From Microbulbifer taiwanensis (lineage in GTDB: Bacteria > Pseudomonadota > Gammaproteobacteria > Pseudomonadales > Cellvibrionaceae): a DNA stretch of 64,000 nt. Location: the NCBI RefSeq assembly GCF_014904815.1, contig NZ_JACZFR010000012.1, forward strand, positions 62,001 through 126,000, read 5' to 3'. Each line of letters opens with the position of its first letter. The stretch's first letter is position 1. A program made the position numbers and the translations under genes. Of the stretch, positions 34,072 through 42,832 are shown piece after piece. The notes beneath the pieces are model-generated. The model ran no database searches and was not told the origin of the DNA. It saw nothing but the letters and a program-made list of their open reading frames with translations.

Positions 34072-36273
34072 TCAGAGCTTTCCCGCCTTGGGTGCCCGCG
34101 CCGCATGCAGCTTCTTGTAACTCTCGATCAAGCGCAGGTGCTTATCCAGCCCCCCCAGCTGCATATTGGTCGGCGTCAGTCCATGGAAGCGCACGCTGCC
34201 ATCCACTGATCCCACCACCGCATCCATCACCTCCTCGCCAAACATGCGCCGCAGGTTGGCGATGTAATCGCTCAGCTCCAGCTCGTCGTCGAGCACAATT
34301 TCCAGCACCGCATTCACCGCCTGGTAAAACAGGCCGCGCTCGACGGTGTTGTCGTTGTACTGCAGGAAGGTCTCCACCAGTTCCAGCGCTTCCTCGTGGC
34401 GCTGCAGCGCCAGGGTGATCAGCAGCTTCAGCTCCAGCACCGTCAGCTGTCCCCACACGGTGTTCTCATCGAACTCGACGCCGATCAGGGTGATGATGGT
34501 CTCGTAGTTGTCGATCTGGCTCTCCTCCAGGCGCTCCACCAGATCTTCCAGTTGCTCATCGTTCAGAGAATGCAGGTTGAGGATATCCTCGCGGTAGTCC
34601 AGGGCCTTGTTGGTGTTGTCCCAGATCAGGTCCTCGACCGGGTAGACCTCGGAATAACCCGGCACCAGGATGCGGCAGGCCGGTGCACCCAGGTCCTCGT
34701 AGGTGGCCACATACACCTCTTTACCCATCTCCGCGAGGATCCCGAACAGGTCTGTGGCCTCTTCCTTATTCGTCTCGGTGTGATCCTGGGTGAAATCCCA
34801 CGCGACGAATTCGTAATCGGCACTGGCACTGAAGAAGCGCCAGGACACCACGCCGGTGGAATCGATAAAGTGCTCGACAAAGTTATTCGGCTCGGTCACC
34901 GCCTGGCTGTTGAAGGTGGGCGGCGGCACGTCGTTCAGGCCCTCGAAGCTGCGGCCCTGCATCAGTTCGGTGAGGCTGCGCTCCAGCGCGACCTGGAAGC
35001 TCGGGTGGGCGCCGAATGAGGCGAAGACACCGCCGGTGCGCGGGTTCATCAGCGTCACGCACATCACCGGGAAGCGGCCTCCCAGGGACGCGTCCTTGAC
35101 CAGGATCGGGAAGCCCTGCGTCTCCAGCGCCTCGACACCCTCGAGGATGTCGGGGTACTGTTCCAGCACCGCGCGCGGCACCTCCGGCAGCGCGATTTCC
35201 TGCTCGATGATCTCCCGCTTCACCGCCCGCTCGAAGATCTCCGACAGGCACTGCACCTGCGCCTCGGCCAGGGTATTGCCGGCGCTCATACCGTTGCTGA
35301 GGAACAGGTTCTCGATCAGGTTGGAGGGGAAATACACCAACTCGCCGTCGGACTGGCGCACAAAAGGCAGGGCGCAGATACCGCGGTCGGCGCGGCCGGA
35401 GTTGGTGTCGATCAGGTTGGAGGCCCCGAGCTCGCCGTCCGGGTTGTAGATGGGCAGCGTGTAGTCATCCAGGATGCCCGCCGGCAGCGCATCGTCCGGC
35501 CCCGGCGCAAACCACTTTTCATCCGGGTAGTGAACGAAATCGCTGTGGGCGATTTCCTCGCCGAAGTACTGGTCGTTGTAGAAGAAGTTGCAGTTCAGCC
35601 GCTCGATAAACTCGCCCAGCGCCGAACACAGGGCCGCCTCCTTGGTGGCGCCCTTGCCGTTGGTAAAGCACATGGGCGAGGCCGCATCGCGGATATGCAG
35701 CGACCACACATGGGGCACGATATTGCGCCAGGAGGCGATCTCGATCTTCATGCCGAGATCCGCCAGTATCCTCGTCATGTTGGCGATGGTCTGCTCCAGC
35801 GGCAGATCCTTGCCCTCGATAAAGGTGCGGTGCTCCGCATCCGGCTGGACCATCAATAGCGCCTGGGCGTCCTCGGCCAGGTTCTCCACCGTCTCTATCT
35901 GGAACTCGGGGCCCGTCTGCACCACCTTCTTGACCGTGCAGCGATCGATGGAACGCAGAATGCCCTGGCGGTCCTTGTCGGAGATATCCTCCGGCAGCTC
36001 CACCTGGATCTTGAAGATCTGGTTGTAGCGGTCTTCCGGATCGACAATATTGTTCTGCGACAGGCGGATATTGTGTGTCGGAATATCCCGCGCCTTGCAG
36101 TAAACGAGCACAAAATAGGCCGCACAGAGCGCAGAGGAGGCCAGGAAGTAGTCGAACGGACTCGGCGCCGAACCGTCGCCCTTGTAGCGGATCGGCTGGT
36201 CGGTGATGACCGTGAAGTCGTCGAATCTGGCTTCGAGGCGCAGGTTATCGAGAAAATTGACGTTGATTTCCAT
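34072..36273 (-). CDS. ycaO: OsmC-YcaO fusion protein
   Basis: 733 residues, long for E. coli YcaO (~586), because an OsmC-like domain (~1-140; PIRYKGDGSAPSPFDYFLASSALCAAYFV with its cysteine) precedes it. The YcaO ATP-grasp-like core runs from ~160 to 560: SPMCFTNGKGATKEAALCSALGEFIERLN, the GLSAGN-type loop (NGMSAGNTLAEAQVQCLSEIFERAV) and the PVMCVTLMNPRTGGVFASFGAHPSF block. A helical C-terminal part closes it. YcaO enzymes activate amide oxygens with ATP; the E. coli protein helps RimO methylthiolate ribosomal protein S12. No precursor peptide or cyclodehydratase partner is near, so a house-keeping role is likely. Alone and convergent with the previous gene. Confidence 0.88.
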   Translation of the reverse strand: MEINVNFLDNLRLEARFDDFTVITDQPIRYKGDGSAPSPFDYFLASSALCAAYFVLVYCKARDIPTHNIRLSQNNIVDPEDRYNQIFKIQVELPEDISDKDRQGILRSIDRCTVKKVVQTGPEFQIETVENLAEDAQALLMVQPDAEHRTFIEGKDLPLEQTIANMTRILADLGMKIEIASWRNIVPHVWSLHIRDAASPMCFTNGKGATKEAALCSALGEFIERLNCNFFYNDQYFGEEIAHSDFVHYPDEKWFAPGPDDALPAGILDDYTLPIYNPDGELGASNLIDTNSGRADRGICALPFVRQSDGELVYFPSNLIENLFLSNGMSAGNTLAEAQVQCLSEIFERAVKREIIEQEIALPEVPRAVLEQYPDILEGVEALETQGFPILVKDASLGGRFPVMCVTLMNPRTGGVFASFGAHPSFQVALERSLTELMQGRSFEGLNDVPPPTFNSQAVTEPNNFVEHFIDSTGVVSWRFFSASADYEFVAWDFTQDHTETNKEEATDLFGILAEMGKEVYVATYEDLGAPACRILVPGYSEVYPVEDLIWDNTNKALDYREDILNLHSLNDEQLEDLVERLEESQIDNYETIITLIGVEFDENTVWGQLTVLELKLLITLALQRHEEALELVETFLQYNDNTVERGLFYQAVNAVLEIVLDDELELSDYIANLRRMFGEEVMDAVVGSVDGSVRFHGLTPTNMQLGGLDKHLRLIESYKKLHAARAPKAGKL

Positions 36274-36375
36274 TGGGAACTACCGGAACTGGAGGGTTTG
36301 CGGGCCGTAGGGCTGAGGCGCGCATTATCCAGTTTTAGCACTGCCGCGTCTCCCCATCCCGGAATACCCCTATGT

Positions 36376-36403
36376 CGTCACTCCGGCGGAAGCCGGAGTC
36401 CAG
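36376..36403. repeat. Dispersed palindromic repeat, family A (single hairpin)
   Basis: CGTCACTCCGGCGGAAGCCG continues to GAGTCCAG; one hairpin of the family, between ycaO and the A+T-richer patch that follows. Confidence 0.65.
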
Positions 36404-36507
36404 AGAAGCCCCGGAGCTGTGGATTAAGGCACCAGACAACCGCGATCTGAACAAGGGTGTCCCGCCAGTCACCCGGGCCTCAAATTCTGCGGGCACACTC
36501 CCTTTGA

Positions 36508-36819
36508 TCAAGCATCATCACAAACCTGCTCCCAGATTTCCCCATAGCCAGCCCGATCCAGATAACCCCCGATTAAGTGAAACAGCCTCTCTACGGCATA
36601 AGCTATTTCACTATCGCTAAGCTGGTTAATCTTGGGTCTCTCTTTAGCTGTCTCATCAAGAACGAACCAATAGAATTCGGCCAAGGATTTCGCCTGATCA
36701 CTCGACCCTACTTCCGCGTCATTCGAAATGATTGCGCTCACGTCAGAATTATTGAAAAGCGCGCAGTAATGTTTTGCAACTGCTTCGCAGTGCTTGTTGT
36801 TTCCTGAATAATTAAGCAT
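36508..36819 (-). CDS. Small acidic protein, candidate immunity partner of the gene before it
   Basis: 103 residues, acidic and predicted helical (LAEFYWFVLDETAKERPKI, YAVERLFHLIGGYLD), with no recognised family. It starts 8 bases after the stop of the 36828 gene, and its ribosome site AGGTGAG overlaps that stop, so the two are coupled. Gene order, size and charge fit an immunity or antitoxin protein that binds the upstream product. This is inferred from context only. Confidence 0.45.
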   Translation of the reverse strand: MLNYSGNNKHCEAVAKHYCALFNNSDVSAIISNDAEVGSSDQAKSLAEFYWFVLDETAKERPKINQLSDSEIAYAVERLFHLIGGYLDRAGYGEIWEQVCDDA

Positions 36820-36827
36820 TTCTCACC

Positions 36828-37364
36828 TCAGAAAGTCTCGTCCTGGATCATATTCATGTGGTACGCAAAGAACTGGAGATTCTCGACAAGCTTGCGAACA
36901 TGCATACGCTCTGTCACTGCCAGGAAAAAATGATTTTTGTCGTCCGGATCTTGTATGAATTCCATGCCAGAAGGCATGTTGTGCTCACCAAGAACCCACC
37001 AAGACACATCGACTGGACCAGGATTTTTATACCCTTTCGCATGACGACTGAGCATCTTTCTCACATTCTTTAAATGAGAAAATGTTTTCGAAAATGACAA
37101 CCCCATTGTCCGATCAGGGAGAACCCACTCAAGACCACTGGCCTTGTCAAAGTTATAGTCACATACCCTCACGCCTTCGACCAATTGGTAGGGGCCCTGT
37201 GAACCCTCGATATAGGAGGTTGAATCATTGGGGGGAACAACCACCCTAAATAAAACCCCAATAGGGTTGGTTTTCGCATCTCTATGAGCTTCTATAAGCT
37301 CATTCACATAGGACCTCAGATCCTCAATAGTTTTATACTGAGCAACATATTTACTTGGCGGCAT
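36828..37364 (-). CDS. Candidate small toxin with a Tse2-like closing motif
   Basis: 178 residues from ATG 37364, with AAGGA 8 bases upstream (a TTG at 37370 is also in frame). The C-terminal half reads VSWWVLGEHNMPSGMEFIQD, a short gap, then HFFLAVTERMHVRKLVENL. The pattern lP-x-G...D...H-f-l-a-v-t-x-R-M followed by an amphipathic helix is the same as at the end of the Tse2-like protein at 4668 (IPSGLAIAVD ... HVHIVATRRM). An ADP-ribosyltransferase-like effector fold is therefore suggested, but I cannot confirm it. It has no secretion signal or delivery domain. It is A+T-richer than its core neighbours and coupled to a small acidic protein gene, the usual look of an orphan toxin/immunity module. 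Confidence 0.4.
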   Translation of the reverse strand: MPPSKYVAQYKTIEDLRSYVNELIEAHRDAKTNPIGVLFRVVVPPNDSTSYIEGSQGPYQLVEGVRVCDYNFDKASGLEWVLPDRTMGLSFSKTFSHLKNVRKMLSRHAKGYKNPGPVDVSWWVLGEHNMPSGMEFIQDPDDKNHFFLAVTERMHVRKLVENLQFFAYHMNMIQDETF

Positions 37365-37668
37365 TATCAATCCTTGAAAATAGCTCTATAGCTGGCCGTC
37401 GCGAATTATGGCCAGCTTCATCTGAAATGGCAATTGCACAATATAAGCAGGCGGTTAAAGCCAAACTGCGAACGCCCAAATTATTTCGAATAAAGCGATG
37501 TCCGGCTGCGAAAGTTGGAACGGTCGCCCCTGTCTAGTAGTGCATAGAGAAATAGCAGAACTGGGTTGGCGATCAAGGTATGGCTTGGCAATATGAGAGA
37601 TAGTTCCGACTCATGCCAAAGGGGCAATCAATGAACTGTGGCCGGGCGCCGTCGATTCATCAACATAC
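37365..37668. other. 304-base gap upstream of the candidate toxin gene
   Basis: No believable gene; short frames at 37355-37537 and 37613-37819 lack ribosome sites or are antisense to the DTW gene. It should hold the promoter of the toxin/immunity-like pair and the 3' end of the DTW transcript. No clear terminator or palindrome noticed. Confidence 0.45.
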
Positions 37669-38241
37669 CTACAAACTCCGCTTCTGCAATGAAATCATCA
37701 TTTCAAACGGCCCCAACATCCCCGAAAAATCCTGTTCAGGCTCCAACGCCCCCATAGCCACCACAATACTCTCCAACGTCGACAGACTATTGGGCAACGA
37801 AGACCGCCGAACCCGATAATTCGACCGCAACTCCCCCTCAAAACTAACCCGCGGCAACCACTGCAACACCGGCTGCAGATGCAACATCTTCTTCGACTTC
37901 CGCCAGCTGGCATCAATCACCACCAACTGCTCCAGTCCCCGAGCCTGCGGAGTACCCGTCTCCACCCGCTCCACCATCGGCAGCCAATCCAGCGACGGAT
38001 AGAGCAACGCCGATCGCGGCGCCAGCAGCCGCCCCAGCTCCGCTTCAGACAGGCTCTCCGTCACCACCAGCTCACTGTTGTCCAGGCACAGCTGCGCCAT
38101 GCGCCCGGTGTTGAACGGGTGCTTCTGTTCCAGCGGGTGCTGTATGATCAGCACCTTGATCCGGTTGGCGATATGGACCAGTGCGCTGCAGTAGCAGACT
38201 TTCGGCGGGCGCTGGCAGGTTGGGCAGATTTGGCGCGGCAT
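37669..38241 (-). CDS. DTW-domain tRNA aminocarboxypropyltransferase (TapT/YfiP-like)
   Basis: 190 residues from MPRQICPTCQRPPKVCYC, whose cysteine cluster binds zinc and is the family's N-terminus; the longer frame to 38298 would overlap the divergent gene. The SPOUT-like core has HPLEQKHPFNTG and the DASWRKSKKML motif (the D-x-W signature), then FEGELRSNYRVRRSSLPNSLSTLES. These enzymes add the acp group of acp3U to tRNA (U47 in E. coli TapT). Its start codon is 2 bases from the start codon of the divergent GNAT gene. In E. coli yfiP also neighbours an acetyltransferase (yfiQ), but the GNAT here is much smaller. Confidence 0.85.
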   Translation of the reverse strand: MPRQICPTCQRPPKVCYCSALVHIANRIKVLIIQHPLEQKHPFNTGRMAQLCLDNSELVVTESLSEAELGRLLAPRSALLYPSLDWLPMVERVETGTPQARGLEQLVVIDASWRKSKKMLHLQPVLQWLPRVSFEGELRSNYRVRRSSLPNSLSTLESIVVAMGALEPEQDFSGMLGPFEMMISLQKRSL

Positions 38242-38243
38242 AG

Positions 38244-38699
38244 ATGAGTCTAGATAAGGAATTTTCGGCGCAGTGGCTCTCCGAAGCGGAGATACCACTG
38301 GCCAACAAATTTTACCGCATGTATAAATTCCGCGGCAAAGCGCGGCGACATGATCCCTGTATGGTGATCAGGGACGGGCAGAACCAGATTATTGCCTGTG
38401 GTTGCCTTAGGCAGTTAACGGAGTGCCAGTTGCTGGCGGGTGTAGCCGTGGCGCCGGATTACCAGGGGCAGGGCGTAGCCCGGCTGCTGCTGAGCAGCAT
38501 GGCGGGAGCTTTTGATGACCAAACCTTCACTTTCTCCTATTCGCACCTGGTGGCATTTTACCGGTCTATGGGATTTGTAGAGTTTGACAAAGATGGGCAG
38601 CCGTCTGCGATTCTCGATCGGTTTCACACCTACCAGAAACAGGGGCGAGATATTGTGTTAATGCGCTATCGGCAATACGGGCAAATTGAGAATGAATGA
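38244..38699 (+). CDS. GNAT acetyltransferase
   Basis: 151 residues. The acetyl-CoA loop is VAVAPDYQGQGVARLLLSS; the end SHLVAFYRSMGFVEF is the usual closing motif, and the N-terminus is compact like ElaA/PanM-type proteins. Its ATG stands 2 bases from the divergent DTW gene start, so each gene's ribosome site must lie within the other's first codons. Its stop overlaps the start of the DUF2075 gene. Substrate unknown; a tRNA link is possible by neighbourhood only. Confidence 0.78.
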   Translation: MSLDKEFSAQWLSEAEIPLANKFYRMYKFRGKARRHDPCMVIRDGQNQIIACGCLRQLTECQLLAGVAVAPDYQGQGVARLLLSSMAGAFDDQTFTFSYSHLVAFYRSMGFVEFDKDGQPSAILDRFHTYQKQGRDIVLMRYRQYGQIENE

Positions 38700-40710
38700 T
38701 CGTCAAGTAGACTCCGTTGGTTCTATTCGCCGCTGGATGTACGGTGAAAAGCTGGAGAATTTTCTGAAGCAAGATCCGAACTCGATACTCGGAGAACTAT
38801 TGAGACAGTCAGTGGGCGACGTCGAGATGACTCAGCGCAATGCTTGGGATCATCAAATTTGCATCATGAAATCGTTTTCTTTGCCGGAAAATCTAGTTTC
38901 CGGAGCGCGTATCTACTTTGAATTGACAGTACCGAGGCTTGGACGCCGCGCCGATGTTGTGCTGATCATACGCCATATCATGTTCATCCTTGAATTTAAA
39001 GTTGGCGAATCTGCATTCAATAGATCCGCACTTGATCAGGTGTTCAATTACGCTCTGGACTTTAAAAATTTTCATGAACCCAGTCATGATATCAACGTAA
39101 TTCCTATCCTTGTTTCCACAGATGCTCCCGAACAACCTTTCCAATTAAATACTACATCGCGTAAAGACGGTTTAGTTTTTCCGATATGTTCGGCGCCATC
39201 TCAAATAACAGATATTATTCAAGAAGGACTGATTAATTTTAGTGCGCCATCGATTGATGCAACCGCCTGGGAGCAAGGTCGGTACATGCCTACACCTACC
39301 ATTGTTGAAGCCGCCCGTGCTTTATATAGTGGACACGATGTCAAGGAAATTTTTCGTAGCGACGCTGGAGCTCGAAATCTTACAGCTACAACACAGACTG
39401 TAGACACGATCATAGAAAAATCGCGAAATCATTGCCGTAAAGCGATTTGCTTTATAACGGGTGTACCGGGTGCAGGAAAAACTTTAGTTGGGTTGGATTT
39501 GGCAACTCGGCACCTTAATCCAGACAGCGAAACATACAGTGTATTCTTATCCGGAAACGGCCCATTAGTTGCTGTATTGCGTGAGGCACTTACGAGAGAC
39601 CGAGTAGAAAAGGCATCCCTTACCGGCATGACGATTCGAAAGGGGGAAGCCAAAAAGGAAGTAGAAGCTTTCATACAAAATGTACATCACTTTCGTGATG
39701 AATATCTGCAAGATACGGGTGCACCGCCTGAACACGTTGTCCTGTTTGACGAAGCTCAGAGAGCATGGAACCTTGAGCAAACCAGTGCTTTCATGCGACA
39801 GAAAAAGGGAAAGTCCGAATTTAATCAATCCGAGCCGGAATTCCTTATCTCCTGCCTCGATCGACATGAAGACTGGTCCGTCGTGGTATGCCTAGTTGGT
39901 AGTGGACAGGAAATTAATAGAGGAGAAGGCGGCATTGGTGAATGGTTCGATGCTGTACTTAAACGATTCCAATCTTGGGATATCTACTTATCGCCCAAGT
40001 TAGTGGAGGCTGAGCATTCAACGGGCGATAAACTCCAGAAAGTACTCGATCATAAGAACACCTATGTCAATGAAAATTTGCATCTCGCCACATCCATGCG
40101 ATCATTTCGCGCAGAAAATCTGAGTCGCTTTATACGTGAAGTACTAGAATTTGAAATCGAGTCTGCCAAAGCAACACTAGCTGGATTGTTGGTTCAGTAT
40201 CCGATCCTACTGACTCGAGACCTATCTCGTGCCAAAGAATGGTTGCGCAAGCAAGCGCGAGGATCTGAACGTTTCGGAATCGTGGCTTCATCGCAAGCGG
40301 AGCGCCTAAAGCCTCACGCCATTGATGTCCGGGTAAAGACAGATCCAGTTAAATGGTTTCTTGCGGGGAAAGACGATACACGTTCGTCTTTTTATCTAGA
40401 AGATGTTGCCACTGAATTTCAGGTTCAGGGGCTGGAGCTTGATTGGGCCTGCGTAGTGTGGGATGGAGATCTTCGCTACAGCGGAGATCGTTGGGCACAC
40501 CACCAGTTTCGCGGATCACGATGGAATCGGATTAACAAACTGGAGCGCCAACGCTATCTTGAAAATGCTTACCGTGTGCTACTAACACGTGCAAGACAGG
40601 GCATGGTAGTGGTCGTACCGGAGGGAGATGATAGCGATCCGACACGTTCCTGTGATTTCTACGACCCAACTTACAACTACCTAGAGTCACTAGGGCTGCA
40701 ATTGCTATAG
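38692..40710 (+). CDS. PD-(D/E)xK-like nuclease fused to DUF2075 superfamily 1 helicase
   Basis: 672 residues from the ATG that overlaps the GNAT stop (a TTG at 38686 is also in frame). Residues ~80-105 read RRADVVLIIRHIMFILEFKVG, where D and E-x-K are spaced as in PD-(D/E)xK nucleases. The helicase part has Walker A GVPGAGKT (257-264), Walker B VVLFDEAQRAW (~352), NLHLATSMRSFRAENL, the motif V-like EFQVQGLELDWACVVW and the motif VI-like YRVLLTRARQG. DUF2075 proteins are often found in defence and mobile loci, but none is assigned a firm role that I know of. It is A+T-richer than its surroundings and likely horizontally gained. A nuclease-helicase acting on foreign or damaged DNA/RNA is the reasonable inference. 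Confidence 0.75.
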   Translation: MNDRQVDSVGSIRRWMYGEKLENFLKQDPNSILGELLRQSVGDVEMTQRNAWDHQICIMKSFSLPENLVSGARIYFELTVPRLGRRADVVLIIRHIMFILEFKVGESAFNRSALDQVFNYALDFKNFHEPSHDINVIPILVSTDAPEQPFQLNTTSRKDGLVFPICSAPSQITDIIQEGLINFSAPSIDATAWEQGRYMPTPTIVEAARALYSGHDVKEIFRSDAGARNLTATTQTVDTIIEKSRNHCRKAICFITGVPGAGKTLVGLDLATRHLNPDSETYSVFLSGNGPLVAVLREALTRDRVEKASLTGMTIRKGEAKKEVEAFIQNVHHFRDEYLQDTGAPPEHVVLFDEAQRAWNLEQTSAFMRQKKGKSEFNQSEPEFLISCLDRHEDWSVVVCLVGSGQEINRGEGGIGEWFDAVLKRFQSWDIYLSPKLVEAEHSTGDKLQKVLDHKNTYVNENLHLATSMRSFRAENLSRFIREVLEFEIESAKATLAGLLVQYPILLTRDLSRAKEWLRKQARGSERFGIVASSQAERLKPHAIDVRVKTDPVKWFLAGKDDTRSSFYLEDVATEFQVQGLELDWACVVWDGDLRYSGDRWAHHQFRGSRWNRINKLERQRYLENAYRVLLTRARQGMVVVVPEGDDSDPTRSCDFYDPTYNYLESLGLQLL

Positions 40711-40831
40711 CAACAGTAAGCGCTAGTGCCTTGGTTAACTGACCCTTGTGTGTCGAAACTTAATCAATTGTTTTAATGAGATACGTCTTGGGGAGGATAT
40801 CGGCAAGTACTTGGGCCATGATCAACCTCGA

Positions 40832-40858
40832 TGTAGCTTATTTAGCTACAAACGTAGC
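40832..40858 (+). terminator. Possible terminator after the DUF2075 gene
   Basis: TGTAGCT pairs with AGCTACA around a 5-base loop, with a T-run six bases further (GTAGCTTTTTT). It lies 120 bases past the stop, in a convergent gap. Confidence 0.45.
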
Positions 40859-40906
40859 TTTTTTGGCTGCACTGCATCAGCTCGATGGCGAGAGCACAAA
40901 ATGCCT

Positions 40907-41452
40907 TCAGGACAGACCGTCCAACAGCGCGAACATCGCCTTTATGGGCCAGACGCAGTCTTTGTGCCCCTTGACGGTACAGGGCCTGTCCGCGAGCCAT
41001 ACCGAGGTGCTGTAGGGAAGCAGCTCCTGCACATCCAGCCTGTCGTACCACAGTTTGTGTTCGAGATCGCCTTTCATCTGGTTCATGGTGCCCTGCACCG
41101 AGCGGTCGCTGTCGCTGTCGAAGCAGAGCCCTGAGAGCTGTGCCGCGGCCGCATCCAGTTGCTCCTGACTGGCACCGGCCTTCAGCAGGGTGTTCATCAA
41201 CGTATCCTGGAAATGCCAGTCGAGCGCCGCGAAGTCTTCTTTGCGCAAGCATGGGATAAATACCGGAAAGCGGGTTGTATCGTGTACCAGAAGCACGCAA
41301 TTGCGGCGCTGCAATAGCAGCAGGTTGGCATGCCAGCCGCTCAGAGGACTCGGGGCGGCGGCTGGCTGTGACTTCTCGCCGTCGGGGAGCCACCCTTTGT
41401 CATCAACGGGTAATTTGGCGAGCAGCTTTTTGGTGGCATGGACTTTGATCAA
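40907..41452 (-). CDS. Conserved hypothetical, DUF6933-like
   Basis: 181 residues, cytoplasmic. It opens MIKVHATKKLLAKL and has the block CVLLVHDTTRFPVFIPCLRKEDFAALDWHF, then a C-terminal ELLPYSTSVWLADRPC segment. I recall this pattern from DUF6933 proteins, whose function is unknown; the assignment is from memory. It is a single gene with core-like base composition, convergent with the DUF2075 gene. Confidence 0.6.
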   Translation of the reverse strand: MIKVHATKKLLAKLPVDDKGWLPDGEKSQPAAAPSPLSGWHANLLLLQRRNCVLLVHDTTRFPVFIPCLRKEDFAALDWHFQDTLMNTLLKAGASQEQLDAAAAQLSGLCFDSDSDRSVQGTMNQMKGDLEHKLWYDRLDVQELLPYSTSVWLADRPCTVKGHKDCVWPIKAMFALLDGLS

Positions 41453-41581
41453 AATGGGCCCTTTCTGCTATCCCGGTTCAAACATTTGCAGCGATAGCCG
41501 ATTCTCCGCGGCCATTAAGATACAGCTTCTGCCCACATGAGTAAAAATCCACCGACACTGTGCCCTGTATCCCCGTGGCTA

Positions 41582-41609
41582 CTGGACCCCCGCCTTCGCG
41601 GGGGTGACG
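41582..41609. repeat. Dispersed palindromic repeat, family A (variant)
   Basis: CTGGACCCCCGCCTTCGCGG continues to GGGTGACG: hairpin CCCCCGC/GCGGGGG with the CTGGA...TGACG ends of the family. Confidence 0.6.
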
Positions 41610-41674
41610 AGAAACGAATTTCTAGGTGCCCTGAATATGGTGAGCAAAGCAGCCCGCCCCTAAGGGCAGGTTGC

Positions 41675-42832
41675 TTACTGAGCAGAACCGGAAGGTTGCA
41701 ATTTGACCAGGTTGTTCAATACACCTTCCAAGCCACCGTAAACGGATATCTTGTCGATCCGCGCGGTTACCCGTTCAAGCGCTTCGAGTTCCTTCAGGCG
41801 CATCAGAACCGGGTTGTTTTCCATCATCTTGGCGGTGTTATGCAGTGATCGCATCGCCTGGGTTTCCTCCCGGCGCTTGATCAGGTTGGCTTCGGATTCC
41901 TTTTGGGCTTCCACAACCTGATTGAGGATCTGCTTCATATCACCCGGCAGAATGATGTCTTTCACTCCAACGGTCACGATTTCGATACCGTACTGCGCCA
42001 GCTTTTCGCGCGCATCCCTGGCGATGCCGAGATTCAGGCTGTCCTTGTCTTCCAGCAGCGCGTCGAGGCTCTGTGTACCCACTGCCTCGCGCAGGCGCAG
42101 CTGGAGTTCCCGATAGATGAACTCGGCATAGTTTCCCAGCTTCAATGCGGCCTTTTCTGGGTCCAGCACCCTGTAGCTGGCGCTCAGGTTGATGCGCAGG
42201 CTCACCCTGTCTTTGGTCAGGATTTCCTGGCCGCTGACTTCCACGGTCTGCAGTCTGAGGTCCACCAGCTGTATGCCGATGGAGCGGTTGCATTTCCAGA
42301 AGCCGTAGCTGCCGGGGCGCAGTTGCTGTTCCAGTTTGCCGTTGACGGTCAGCAGGCCCAGATGTTCGTCCGGCACCTCGACAGTGTGGATCGCGGAAAT
42401 CGCTGTTGCGCTTTTACCCAGTTTCGAGCCACGGCCGAGCAGGCTGACAAGCTTTTCGTCCAGGGTGTAGTGCTCACTGATATCGATAATATCGACGCGC
42501 ACCTTCTCCACGCCTTTCCACACGGGCAGGAAAGTGCCCGGGTGCAGGACATCCACCAGGTGCCCGTCGCGGTAGAGCAGGCCGACTTCGGTATCGCTCA
42601 ACTCGTAAGGTTCCAAATACGGAGCCAGCTTTTCGGCATGTGTGTTGAGCAGAAACTTTGCGTTAGTGCGGTCGAACAGCACCTTGCTGATATCGTAGAC
42701 CTCGACACGGGTTTCGCCGGCCAGTCGCAGTATGCGATGGCGACCCGGCTCGAGGACGCGGATAAAGCGGTTTCTGCGAAACAGGAATGCGCGTTCGTTG
42801 TCCGCTATATCTATACATTTCCATAGAATCAT
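41675..42832 (-). CDS. Slipin/SPFH protein with triplicated N-terminal module, RNA-repair operon
   Basis: 385 residues from MILWKCIDIADNE (AAGGAG 7 bases upstream); typical slipins are ~250-280. Residues ~195-385 are the SPFH/band 7 domain: SGQEILTKDRVSLRINLSASYRVLDPEKA, EAVGTQSLDALLEDKDSLN, GIEIVTVGVKDIILPGDMKQILNQV. Before it, a motif E-x-x-G-L-L...G-L..L-x-P-G-x-y is repeated three times (near 12-35, 81-105, 156-180). No transmembrane helix is evident, so it may associate with the membrane through oligomer edges. Slipins/band 7 proteins are known companions of some rtcBA operons, where their role is unclear. It is last in line after rtcB, rtcA and the tRNA-like RNAs. Confidence 0.82.
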   Translation of the reverse strand: MILWKCIDIADNERAFLFRRNRFIRVLEPGRHRILRLAGETRVEVYDISKVLFDRTNAKFLLNTHAEKLAPYLEPYELSDTEVGLLYRDGHLVDVLHPGTFLPVWKGVEKVRVDIIDISEHYTLDEKLVSLLGRGSKLGKSATAISAIHTVEVPDEHLGLLTVNGKLEQQLRPGSYGFWKCNRSIGIQLVDLRLQTVEVSGQEILTKDRVSLRINLSASYRVLDPEKAALKLGNYAEFIYRELQLRLREAVGTQSLDALLEDKDSLNLGIARDAREKLAQYGIEIVTVGVKDIILPGDMKQILNQVVEAQKESEANLIKRREETQAMRSLHNTAKMMENNPVLMRLKELEALERVTARIDKISVYGGLEGVLNNLVKLQPSGSAQ

